Part shown: positions 6,118 through 12,595 of the stretch, in pieces
Numbering within the stretch: the stretch's first letter is position 1
Layout: each line of letters starts with the position of its first letter
From: Myxococcales bacterium
Lineage (GTDB): Bacteria > Myxococcota_A > Bradymonadia > Bradymonadales > Bradymonadaceae
NCBI GenBank assembly: GCA_007120615.1
Contig: SKNI01000693.1
Span: 1-12,595 of the forward strand
Direction of reading: 5' to 3'
Length of the DNA: 12,595 bases
Made by a program: the position numbers and the translations under genes
The notes under the pieces: generated by a model
What the model saw: only the letters and a program-made list of their open reading frames with translations
Databases searched by the model: none
What the model was told of the DNA's origin: nothing

Positions 6118-7446
6118 AAAGAACGTCGCTCCGAGGCCCGCGCCCATAATCGGGACCAGGCCCAGGGCGACGTAGATCCCGAGGCGGCGACTTCCGATGG
6201 CCGAAGCCAGCCCTGCTTTGACGAAGCTATTGGCCAGGATGGCCACGACGATCGCCTGAGTGGCCACCTGCGCGGTGATCTCACCCATATTCTCCAGACG
6301 GGCGACGGCGAGGCTGATGGCGTTGGTCTCGGCGAGCCCCCCGAAGACTGCGGCCACGTAGATGGCGCCGCCGCCGTAGATTTGCTGCAAGAAGTTGGCC
6401 CCACCGATGATCGCGGTCAACAGCACCGCAAATCGAAGCGCCGGGACCAATTCAAAGGGGTTTCGAAGGTCGAGTTCTTCGTCTGGGAGTTCTTCCTCTT
6501 CGTCGACCGATGTTCGGGAGGCCATATGCCGCGACAATAAAAGCCACATCGTGATCGCGATGAGGGTTCCCGGAATCGCCATTACCACAAAAGGAACCCA
6601 CAATGTGGAGAGCAGCGCGATATTGATCACACCCACCGCGATGGTGACCCGGACGAACATAAAGGCGTTGGCCAGGGTGATCGCCAGCGCCGCCGACAAT
6701 AATACGGTCTTCGACTCCGGTTGTTGTCGAACCTGCCTCGACATCGCCAGGGTTACCGCAGTACTCGAAGCCATTCCGCCAAGGATTCCCGTCAGCGTTA
6801 GCCCTCGACGGGCCCCCATAAACCGAATCGCAAAATAGGCCATAAAGCTGATGCCGCTGATGAGCACCACCAACAACCAGATCTCCCGGGGGTTATAAAA
6901 TCCCCAGGGATCGACGGCCTGATTGGGCAGAAGGGGTAATAGGACCACCGTGACCAGGAGAAATTTCATCGTCGAAACGATCTCTGCCGGCGTCAACAAG
7001 CGCACAAACCGGCTGGTATAGCGCTTCAACGCCAGGACGATGGCCACAATTACGGCGACGCTGGCCGCAAAAAGAGGCATGGTCGGGACCAGAACTCCAA
7101 CCACGAAAACCACCATCGCCGAGACCTGAGTTGTGATCCCGACCTCGTGATCCGTAGCCCGACGCTCATGCCAGAAGAAGGCCACCAGAAGCAGAAAATA
7201 TCCCGTCCCCACCAGATAAGGCAGAAATTCGAGGATGTCTTTGGCCAGCACCGAGACCGTTCCCAGAAGGGCAGCCAGCGCAAAGGTCCGCACTCCCACC
7301 GAGCCAAAGGAACTCTCCGGCTCCCGATGGCTTTCTCTTTCCAGACCTACAATTGCCCCGAGCGCCAGGCTGATGACGAGGGAACGAATCAAAATCCAGT
7401 CGAGTGGGGCAGCCTCGATACGACACCTCCAGAAACTCGAGAACAC
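6109..7446 (-). CDS. MgtC/SapB-like membrane protein with DUF4010 domain
   Basis: The 445-residue polytopic inner-membrane protein has the MgtC-type N-terminus with the GAIVGLERE signature at residues 30-38 and several membrane helices to about 145. The C-terminal half (about 180-440) matches the DUF4010 type, with GGMASSTAVT at 223-232. I count roughly twelve membrane segments and one acidic cytoplasmic-type loop (VDEEEELPDEELD, 314-326). The function of the fused family is not established; plain MgtC proteins act in magnesium-limited growth. The gene lies 18 bp behind the propeller lipoprotein gene and is probably in its operon. The start is uncertain. The GTG at 7446 has no ribosome binding site, while the only good one (GGAGGTG, 7424-7430) lies inside the frame, 6 nt before an ATC codon at 7417-7419. 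The stop overlaps the convergent broken gene by 9 bp. Confidence 0.88.
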   Translation of the reverse strand: MFSSFWRCRIEAAPLDWILIRSLVISLALGAIVGLERESHREPESSFGSVGVRTFALAALLGTVSVLAKDILEFLPYLVGTGYFLLLVAFFWHERRATDHEVGITTQVSAMVVFVVGVLVPTMPLFAASVAVIVAIVLALKRYTSRFVRLLTPAEIVSTMKFLLVTVVLLPLLPNQAVDPWGFYNPREIWLLVVLISGISFMAYFAIRFMGARRGLTLTGILGGMASSTAVTLAMSRQVRQQPESKTVLLSAALAITLANAFMFVRVTIAVGVINIALLSTLWVPFVVMAIPGTLIAITMWLLLSRHMASRTSVDEEEELPDEELDLRNPFELVPALRFAVLLTAIIGGANFLQQIYGGGAIYVAAVFGGLAETNAISLAVARLENMGEITAQVATQAIVVAILANSFVKAGLASAIGSRRLGIYVALGLVPIMGAGLGATFFLL

Positions 7447-7464
7447 GTGGGAGCGGGAGGAAAA

Positions 7465-8757
7465 TCAGGGCGTACGTTCTACCAGGTGAATGGCACAACT
7501 GGACGCATCGCAATAATAAAAGGTCATCAAAAGGTGATCGCGATGATCGACGGCGGTGGAGATACCGAAGGTCTCGCCATCGTGGACGTATTCTCGGGAC
7601 CACTCTTCACCGGGAGCCTGCCGGGAGACGTAGAGATCTTGATTTTGAGAATCGTGAAAGGCCACAAAGAGGGTCTCGTCGCGGGCTTCGATCATCGAGG
7701 AGAGATAATAAACGTCTCGCCCCAGAAGGTAGTCCCGTCGTTGAAAGGGATTGTCAAAGGTTCCGCAGGTGACCAGGATATCGCCGGTCGACGGCCCCGC
7801 AGTGCAGATCTCACCATTTTGGCGCACCAATAACGAGGAAATCGCCGCCGGAAACGCCTGGGTGGAGCGAGTCCACTCGTTGGTTCCCAGATCGTATTCG
7901 GAGAGTCGAAACCCGGAGACCGTATCGCGATGAACCAGAAAGAAGTTCAATTGATTGCCACCGCGCAGCCCCCGCTCATAGGCCGCAGAGCTGGCGGAAT
8001 TCAACGGCTGAAGACGACGCCAGAACGGATTATTGGCCGCCGTATTATAGGTAAAAAACTCGATGTCATTTCGATCGGAGAAGGCGTGACTGACGTAAAA
8101 ACGAGCCCGGTCGCGAGATACGTCGAAGCCGTCGAACCGGGAAGCGTCGTCAACGGGCAGGGCTTCGATGAGCCAACGTCCGTTGGATTCTCGGGATGCC
8201 GCTTTGAGCTCTCGGTTGACCCCGTCGAGATAAATGACCAGGGGCTCATCGGCGTGAATCGCCTGCAATCCGAAGAGTCCCGTATGGGATTCGATATTCT
8301 CCCAATTCCAGTTCTGAGAGTTGGCCCGACGATGGCCCACCACCAGCATGGGATCGGTGCACTGGGGATCATCGCAGCGATGATAACCGAGCCACACCGT
8401 ACCCTCGCGGTCGACGATCACGCTGGTGCGGTCATTGTCGGCAAAGGTTCTAGGAATCCCATCGTCGATGACCTCTACCTGCCATTCGGTCTCGTCCCAC
8501 TCCGGCGGATCGGGCTCGATCTCTTCGTCGGGAAACGCCCAGTCCCAGTCCTCCTCATCGATCTCTTCGAGCTCTTCTTCTTCCTCTTCCCACAGATCGT
8601 GAACCACGGCCGCGTCGGGCTCAAACTCGTCGGGATCTTCAAACGTCCAGAGGGGGTCGAGATCATCCTGACAGGAACAGGCATCGAGAAAGAGTGCCGA
8701 TCCCACCAGAATGGCGACCAGAGTCGTTTGTGAGAAGAGGCGGGGCAGCTTGGCCAT
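7465..8757 (-). CDS. Predicted seven-bladed beta-propeller lipoprotein, unknown function
   Basis: The signal peptide ends in lipobox LDAC (Cys27). Residues 31-92 are extremely acidic, with runs of Glu/Asp and several Trp. From about residue 105 I count seven repeats of 40-50 residues. Each has a pattern like D..G.LWLAYH, then a short turn, a second strand (for example LYVSR or LVVGHRR) and a strand starting with Trp (WSREYV, WLIEAL, WTRSTQ). The last repeat lacks its outer Trp strand. EWQVEVIDDG just before the first repeat has the right pattern to supply it, as in Velcro-closed propellers. The first and last blades share a CDxxxC element (Cys128/133 and Cys416/421). The ATG at 8757 has only a weak GAAGAAAG ribosome site. 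No catalytic residues are recognisable. It probably heads an operon with the MgtC-like gene. Confidence 0.85.
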   Translation of the reverse strand: MAKLPRLFSQTTLVAILVGSALFLDACSCQDDLDPLWTFEDPDEFEPDAAVVHDLWEEEEEELEEIDEEDWDWAFPDEEIEPDPPEWDETEWQVEVIDDGIPRTFADNDRTSVIVDREGTVWLGYHRCDDPQCTDPMLVVGHRRANSQNWNWENIESHTGLFGLQAIHADEPLVIYLDGVNRELKAASRESNGRWLIEALPVDDASRFDGFDVSRDRARFYVSHAFSDRNDIEFFTYNTAANNPFWRRLQPLNSASSAAYERGLRGGNQLNFFLVHRDTVSGFRLSEYDLGTNEWTRSTQAFPAAISSLLVRQNGEICTAGPSTGDILVTCGTFDNPFQRRDYLLGRDVYYLSSMIEARDETLFVAFHDSQNQDLYVSRQAPGEEWSREYVHDGETFGISTAVDHRDHLLMTFYYCDASSCAIHLVERTP

Positions 8758-8807
8758 AACGTATTCTTTCTTCGAGAAGAGAAAAACTAATCGATCAGCT
8801 TCTCTGG

Positions 8808-8837
8808 ATTATCGCAAATGCAAGAGTGAGAGTCCAA
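8808..8837 (-). promoter_or_regulatory. Possible promoter of the propeller lipoprotein operon
   Basis: On the minus strand GATAAT (8808-8813) is preceded by TGC, giving an extended -10. TTGGAC (8832-8837), a weak -35, lies 18 bp upstream of it. The site sits directly after the Hsp20 terminator and about 50 nt before the lipoprotein ATG, where a promoter is needed. Confidence 0.45.
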
Positions 8838-8856
8838 GCGCCCATTGGAATGTCGG

Positions 8857-8902
8857 AAAAAAATGCCGCCCTCTCGTGCACTTTCGGCGCATGGAGGACG
8901 GC
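8857..8902 (-). terminator. Intrinsic terminator of the Hsp20 operon
   Basis: Read on the minus strand, GCCGTCCTC and GAGGGCGGC pair over 9 bp (one G-U). An inner TGCGC/GTGCA stem caps the loop, and A then seven T follow (complement of 8857-8864). It begins 20 nt after the second Hsp20 stop codon and separates this operon from the propeller gene. Confidence 0.88.
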
Positions 8903-8922
8903 TCCCCAGACCTGATTTTCGC

Positions 8923-9339
8923 TCAGGAGGTGGTGACTTTGATCTTTCGGGGCACGGCGTTTTCGGACTTCGGCAACATCAGACGAAGCACCCCGTTTTG
9001 GAGTTCCGCCGTGATCTTGGATTGATCGAGGTTCTGACCGAGTCGAAATTGTCGCATGAAATGGCCACTTTGATATTCGGTGTAGAGTGGCTTCCAGCGA
9101 TCTTCGACGTCGCGCACGGCGGCGGTTACGGTCAGCAGATTATCGCGTAGATCGATCTCGATATTATCGTCGACGGTCCCGGGGACATCAGCCAGAAGAG
9201 TCAGGGCGTCCTCGGTTTCGTAGATATCGACGTCGGGCTTAAAATACATTCCCTCCCGGGTGCCCTCGCCGGTTTGAAGTTCTTCCTTTTGTCGAACGGC
9301 CAATTCGCCAGAGTCTTTGTCTTTGGATTTGCGTGCCAT
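8923..9339 (-). CDS. Small heat-shock protein, Hsp20/alpha-crystallin family (second of pair)
   Basis: This is a 138-residue ATP-independent holdase chaperone of the cytoplasm that binds unfolding proteins. The alpha-crystallin core spans about residues 34-125, from FKPDVDIYE through LADVPGTVDD to the NGVLRLMLPK signature. A short tail with an I-x-V element (IKV) follows, which in the family docks subunits into oligomers. The N-terminal arm is charged (ARKSKDKDSGE). The ATG at 9339 was chosen over a TTG 42 nt upstream because AAGGAG lies 8 nt before it. It follows the first Hsp20 gene by 60 bp and shares its promoter and leader, and the pair recalls IbpA/IbpB-type partners. The two proteins are clearly diverged, so this is not a recent duplication. 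Confidence 0.93.
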   Translation of the reverse strand: MARKSKDKDSGELAVRQKEELQTGEGTREGMYFKPDVDIYETEDALTLLADVPGTVDDNIEIDLRDNLLTVTAAVRDVEDRWKPLYTEYQSGHFMRQFRLGQNLDQSKITAELQNGVLRLMLPKSENAVPRKIKVTTS

Positions 9340-9399
9340 AAAACTATCTCCTTCGATCTTTGATGAGATGAACATCTTCAAAATGGTGACGGGTGATGA

Positions 9400-9846
9400 T
9401 CATTTCACCGTGATCTTTCGCCCCTTGGCCTCTTCGGCTCGAGGGGTGTAAATCTCGAGGATTCCGTTTTTGTACTCCGCCTTCACTTTCTTGGGGTCGA
9501 TGGCTTGAGGCAGAGTCAGAGCGCGACGAAATTTTCCGGCATCTCGCTCATGGCGATGATAATTGGCGTCTTCGCCCACCGCTTCTAAGACCCGTTCGCC
9601 GCGAATGACGACCTGGTCGTTTTTGCAACTGACGTCGAGGGAATCTTTATCGACCCCCGGCATCTCGGCGCGGACCAGAAAGCCCTCCCCGTTGTCGTAG
9701 ATATTGACCAGCGGAAAGACTCCCGCGAAGGGACGGGAAGAAGGACTCCACGAACTAGCGCCAAAGGGATCGCCTCCCTGAAGCATATTTCGAAGTTCGT
9801 TGCGAAGAAAAGCGCGGGGGTTCTCAAACATCGGAGAAGTACTCAT
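9400..9846 (-). CDS. Small heat-shock protein, Hsp20/alpha-crystallin family (first of pair)
   Basis: The 148-residue protein has an N-terminal arm with Phe and Gly/Ser/Pro stretches (MFENPRAFLRNELRNML). The alpha-crystallin core at about 45-138 runs from PLVNIYDNG through AEMPGVDKDSL to KNGILEIYTPR. The tail carries the I-x-V element (ITV). The ATG at 9846 is chosen because GGAGGT (9851-9856) lies 4 nt before it; the ATG at 9858 would have that site inside its own codons and has none of its own. It is the first gene of the operon, downstream of a promoter at 9971-9998 and a highly structured leader that can bury its ribosome binding site. Product and partner form oligomeric holdases. Confidence 0.95.
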   Translation of the reverse strand: MSTSPMFENPRAFLRNELRNMLQGGDPFGASSWSPSSRPFAGVFPLVNIYDNGEGFLVRAEMPGVDKDSLDVSCKNDQVVIRGERVLEAVGEDANYHRHERDAGKFRRALTLPQAIDPKKVKAEYKNGILEIYTPRAEEAKGRKITVK

Positions 9847-9849
9847 TTG

Positions 9850-9960
9850 GACCTCCATAGAAAAAGGAATCTACAAATGAACGACTCAATCGGTTTGTAG
9901 GTAAATGGGCCTGCAACCCTGCTGATTGCCAGCCCAGCGGATCTCCGGTCGGAAATCCGC
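9850..9960 (-). promoter_or_regulatory. Structured 5' leader of the Hsp20 operon, candidate ROSE-like RNA thermometer
   Basis: Read on the minus strand from the predicted start, four hairpins follow with almost no gaps. I (9960-9937) has 10-11 bp, GCGGAUUUCCG with CGGAGAUCCGC. II (9935-9907) pairs GGGCU with GGCCC and GCAA with UUGC around one G-A mismatch. III (9900-9871) pairs CUACAAA with UUUGUAG and has an inner CGA/UCG stem. IV (9871-9850) pairs GAUUCC with GGAGGUC, leaving one bulged G and covering the whole Shine-Dalgarno. ROSE elements of other small heat-shock genes have this plan: several hairpins, the last weak and masking the ribosome site with a bulged G. The fold is mine by hand; function is inference. 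Confidence 0.5.
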
Positions 9961-9970
9961 AGCGGGCAAA

Positions 9971-9998
9971 ACTGTAAACATCAACGTTGGAGCGTCAA
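9971..9998 (-). promoter_or_regulatory. Sigma70-type promoter of the Hsp20 operon
   Basis: On the minus strand TTGACG (9993-9998) and TACAGT (9971-9976) are 16 bp apart. The start would fall near 9964, just before the first leader hairpin. The -35 lies 1-2 bp past the stop codon of the upstream DsbA-like gene. I find no sigma32-type CTTGAA/CCCCAT pair, so heat control would have to act on the mRNA or through another factor. Confidence 0.6.
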
Positions 9999-9999
9999 C

Positions 10000-11409
10000 T
10001 CAATTTTGGAAATTTTCAGACTCCGCCGGACGCTGCTCTCGCTCTCGATTGCCATCGACCATGGCATCGTAGAGGGCGCGTCCCGACAGGTTCATGACCT
10101 CGCCGACGCGTATCGCCAGGGCGATTTGCTCCTCGATCAACTCGTTCAACTTGTCGGGATCGGGAACTCCGACGAAGCGAATTCCGTTGATGAAAAGAGT
10201 GGGCGTTCCGTAGACCTCAAAGACTCCGGCGGCCTCCATATCGGCTTCTATCACCTGTTGGAAACTGTCTTCATCGGCCACCTCGATTCCCTCCTCCTCG
10301 ATATAATCGCGCAATAAATCGAGCTCCTGACGCCAGTCGTTGTCCCGGTTGACCAGCCAGTCCAGGAGTTCACCGACCTGTTGCGTGGTGGCCCCGTGAA
10401 GTGCTCGGTGGGCGAGCATCGAGGGCTCCTCAAGGTTATGGGGGAGGTGAAAATAGGTGACCCGGACATCGCCTTCGGTGTGGGCGACAATTGCACTTAG
10501 CAGCCGCTGGGTCTCGAGGCTGGGTTCGGCGCCGAGGCTGACGAAGAACGCGAGGTGAACCAGGGCCTCATCAACGGGGCCGGTTGTTGGGCGTGCTCCA
10601 TCGAGGGGCACGGACACGACACTTTCGGCATCGGGACGACCGCGGGTGGCTTCAGGTCGCGTATGAGCGAAGAGGGTCTCCACGCTCCGTTGGTAGGTAT
10701 CTTCTCGGCGCATCTCGCCATTTTCAACGCTCTGTTTCAGGATACGAACCAAGTCGGCGATCGCTCCCTGATAGATCTGAGGGGATTGAACGCCGGCGAT
10801 AAATCCACCATTTACAAAGACCGCCGGGGCCCCGCGGAGGTCGAGCTGTTCGGCCAACTCCACATCTCTGTCGATGCGCTCGGCGATTCGCTGACTGGAG
10901 AAATCCGCTCCAAATTGCTCCATCTCCAGCCCCAGGGACTCCGCCAACTCGAAGAGTCTGGCCTCCAGGTCGTCGTCGTCGAGCGCCGGAAAATCATCGA
11001 AGAGGGCGTCGTGCATCTCCCAGAATTTGCCCTGCTCTCCTGCGGCCTCGGCGGCCTGAGCAGCGGGCCTGGCTCCTCGATGTCTGGAGAGCGGAAAATG
11101 CTTGTAGACCAACCGCACCGTCCCCTCGTCGAAGGTCTCTAGCACTCGCTCAAGGGTGGCCGACAAGCGGGCGCAAAAGGGGCATTGGAAATCGGAGAAT
11201 ACCACCACGTGGACCCAGGCATCCTCGGCGCCCCGAAAGGGACTATCTGCGATGGGGATGATCTCGCTGTCCACCAACTCTATCGAAGGCGACCGCTCGA
11301 CGTTCTCGGGCGCCTCACGCTCAGGACTTCGATCTTCGGTCGCAGAGCTGGCACAGCCGGCGACAAAAACCAGCAGTCCAGCGATCAGCCATCGCAATGC
11401 CCTATTCAT
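10000..11409 (-). CDS. Lipoprotein with two DsbA-like thioredoxin domains, the second lacking CxxC
   Basis: The 469-residue protein has a lipoprotein signal (lipobox VAGC, Cys19) and an acidic linker. The first DsbA-like (Thioredoxin_4 type) domain spans about 47-235, with active site FSDFQCPFC (Cys76, Cys79), KHFPLSRH and cis-proline loop GAPAVFVNG (Pro195). The second spans about 280-455 and keeps the fold landmarks: AFFV strand, a YFHLPHN equivalent of the HFP motif, and GTPTLFINGIRFVG with cis-Pro403. In place of CPFC it has Ala-Glu-Pro-Ser (294-297). The first domain should do thiol-disulfide exchange outside the cytoplasm; the second can only bind. The gene follows another two-domain DsbA-like gene by 28 bp on the same strand. 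The ATG at 11409 has GAGGG about 11 nt upstream. Its true partner is unknown. Confidence 0.9.
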   Translation of the reverse strand: MNRALRWLIAGLLVFVAGCASSATEDRSPEREAPENVERSPSIELVDSEIIPIADSPFRGAEDAWVHVVVFSDFQCPFCARLSATLERVLETFDEGTVRLVYKHFPLSRHRGARPAAQAAEAAGEQGKFWEMHDALFDDFPALDDDDLEARLFELAESLGLEMEQFGADFSSQRIAERIDRDVELAEQLDLRGAPAVFVNGGFIAGVQSPQIYQGAIADLVRILKQSVENGEMRREDTYQRSVETLFAHTRPEATRGRPDAESVVSVPLDGARPTTGPVDEALVHLAFFVSLGAEPSLETQRLLSAIVAHTEGDVRVTYFHLPHNLEEPSMLAHRALHGATTQQVGELLDWLVNRDNDWRQELDLLRDYIEEEGIEVADEDSFQQVIEADMEAAGVFEVYGTPTLFINGIRFVGVPDPDKLNELIEEQIALAIRVGEVMNLSGRALYDAMVDGNREREQRPAESENFQN

Positions 11410-11437
11410 CTATCACAGCCCTCATTCTTCGGCGGGA

Positions 11438-12595
11438 TTATTCTCGGTCGACGAGCGCCCGGTAGAGCTCTTCGCCGCGCAGCCCTTCTTCGTCGCGGAG
11501 TACTTTGGCCCGCTCGATCTCGGCATCAATGATCTGAGCAAACTCACTCTCCGGCTGTGCTCCGGTGAGCAAGTGGCCGTTGACGAAAAACGCCGGTGTT
11601 CCTTGCACTCCCAACTCCAGGCCATAAGCACGATTGGCCGACACTAAATCTCTGGCAGCCTCCGATTCGAAGTCCTCTAAAAATCGGTCCATGTCCAATT
11701 CCAGCTCTTCGGCAAAGGACTGCAGGATACCCTCTTGCCCGAGCCGGCCCTGATTATCATAGACCATATGGAGCATCTTTTGGCCTTTCTCTTGTTGGTT
11801 GGCCGCATAGATCGCCCGACCGGCCCGGGGGCTATTTTTGTGATTGGAGAGCGGAAAGTTTTTGAAGATAAACCGAACCTCTCCCTCATAGCGCTCCTCG
11901 AGTTGGCGAAGCGTTCGCGAGGCGCGGGAGCAGAACGGACATTCCAGACTGGAGAATTCCACGATGGTCACAAGATAGTCTTCTTGTTCTCCGTAGATGA
12001 GATCTCCCGCTCGAGCTTCCGCCAACGTTGGACCGGAGGGCTCGGATGCTTCGCGGGCTGCTTCTTCGTAGGCCTCTTTCATCTCGAAGATCTGCTCCAC
12101 GAAGACGGCGTATTGGTCTTCTCTCGGGACCCCTGCATCATCCATCTCGGCGACGCCCATCAAGATGAATTGAACGACCTCTTCAAACGCATAAAGCGGC
12201 TGAGCGCCGGTGACCTGGATTCCATTGATGAAATAATTGGGGGTTCCCCTGGCGCCCAACTTCTGGGCCAGTTCGACGTCGGCCTGGATTCGCTCATCGA
12301 TGGCGGGATCTTCAAGATCGGCTCGCAATTGCTCGACGTCCAGATCCATCTCTCGGGCCAGCTCTTCGCCCAACTCCAGAGCGCTCATGGTGTTGAGATC
12401 GCTCATTCGGTTTAAAATCCCATCGCGCATCTCCCAGAAGGCATCTTGTTTGCGAGCGGCCTCGATGACCCGTGAGGCGTTAAGGGCCTGCGGTTGGGTC
12501 TGAGAAGGGAGGTGCTTAAAGACGACCTGAATATCATCGGGATATTGGAGCTTGAGATCTCGCAATGTCTCGGCCCCTCGGGCGCAGAACGGACA
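11438..12595 (-). CDS. Protein with two DsbA-like domains, 5' end beyond the window
   Basis: The frame is open to the right edge, so the start is not seen; the start-like TTG at 12565 is inside the first domain. The first visible residues are CPFCARG, the active site of domain one, followed by KHLPSQTQP and the cis-proline loop GTPNYFINGIQVTG. A Glu/Ala-rich linker leads to domain two, with FSSLECPFCSRA, KNFPLSNHK and GTPAFFVNGHLLTG. Both domains therefore keep the catalytic Cys pair and cis-proline, unlike the downstream neighbour. The missing N-terminus probably carries an export or lipoprotein signal. The ordinary expectation is periplasmic thiol oxidation or isomerisation. The gene ends 28 bp before the next DsbA-like gene, suggesting one operon and origin by duplication. 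Confidence 0.9.
   Translation of the reverse strand, partial: CPFCARGAETLRDLKLQYPDDIQVVFKHLPSQTQPQALNASRVIEAARKQDAFWEMRDGILNRMSDLNTMSALELGEELAREMDLDVEQLRADLEDPAIDERIQADVELAQKLGARGTPNYFINGIQVTGAQPLYAFEEVVQFILMGVAEMDDAGVPREDQYAVFVEQIFEMKEAYEEAAREASEPSGPTLAEARAGDLIYGEQEDYLVTIVEFSSLECPFCSRASRTLRQLEERYEGEVRFIFKNFPLSNHKNSPRAGRAIYAANQQEKGQKMLHMVYDNQGRLGQEGILQSFAEELELDMDRFLEDFESEAARDLVSANRAYGLELGVQGTPAFFVNGHLLTGAQPESEFAQIIDAEIERAKVLRDEEGLRGEELYRALVDRE

Noticed and set aside
5769..6404. 211-codon minus-strand frame, very Ser/Pro-rich
   Set aside because: It is the complement of the Asp-rich GACGGT-type repeat and of the MgtC-like gene in another frame; low-complexity artefact.
9937..9960. 11-bp inverted repeat considered as a CIRCE-like operator or terminator of the DsbA-like gene
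   Set aside because: It does not match the CIRCE consensus and has no T-run; it fits better as the first hairpin of the Hsp20 leader. A protein-binding operator remains possible.
10555..11142. 195-codon plus-strand frame opposite the DsbA-like gene
   Set aside because: Antisense shadow of a well-supported gene; no signal or family features.

Overview
The window looks like chromosomal housekeeping and envelope DNA from a Myxococcota-type deltaproteobacterium, possibly of the Bradymonadia group. That placement rests on moderate GC, four N-terminal lipoboxes, very acidic secreted proteins, a Cys-Gly-Gly-Cys/hydrophobic/Arg-Arg C-terminus resembling the MYXO-CTERM sorting tag, and tandem DsbA-like lipoproteins. 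It is inference. I see no integrase, transposase, phage gene, CRISPR array or plasmid function.

Region by region. 1-622 carries three tRNA genes: Val(UAC) and Asp(GUC) on the minus strand behind a good sigma70-type promoter (277-305), and a CAU-anticodon tRNA, probably tRNA-Ile2, on the plus strand. 622-905 holds a doubtful small ORF and an intrinsic terminator. 906-2112 holds a coiled-coil/C4 zinc-ribbon protein (COG1579 type), then the RNase P RNA gene rnpB and its strong terminator. 2111-4215 (minus) is a two-gene operon, thymidine phosphorylase (deoA) followed by a translationally coupled lipoprotein. 4626-6117 (plus) is a broken gene: a lipoprotein with a peptidoglycan-recognition/amidase domain cut short before its last zinc ligands, followed out of frame by a linker domain, an Asp-rich stretch and a MYXO-CTERM-like tail. 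6109-8757 (minus) is a predicted seven-bladed beta-propeller lipoprotein followed by a MgtC/DUF4010 membrane protein. 8857-9998 (minus) is a complete small heat-shock operon: promoter, structured leader, two Hsp20 genes and a terminator. 10000-12595 (minus) holds two adjacent genes that each encode two DsbA-like domains; the first one transcribed runs off the right edge.

How they work together. The left third is RNA maturation and translation: RNase P trims tRNA 5' ends, and none of the three tRNA genes encodes its own CCA. The right two thirds is mostly envelope biology: lipoproteins, a peptidoglycan-binding protein, disulfide chemistry and stress chaperones.

The most interesting signal is the roughly 115-nt leader of the Hsp20 operon. 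From the predicted transcription start it can fold into four consecutive hairpins, and the last buries the Shine-Dalgarno sequence with a bulged G. This is the architecture of ROSE-type RNA thermometers. Next are the broken amidase gene, and the DsbA-like pair, in which one of four domains has lost its CxxC (Ala-Glu-Pro-Ser instead of Cys-Pro-Phe-Cys) while keeping its cis-proline loop.
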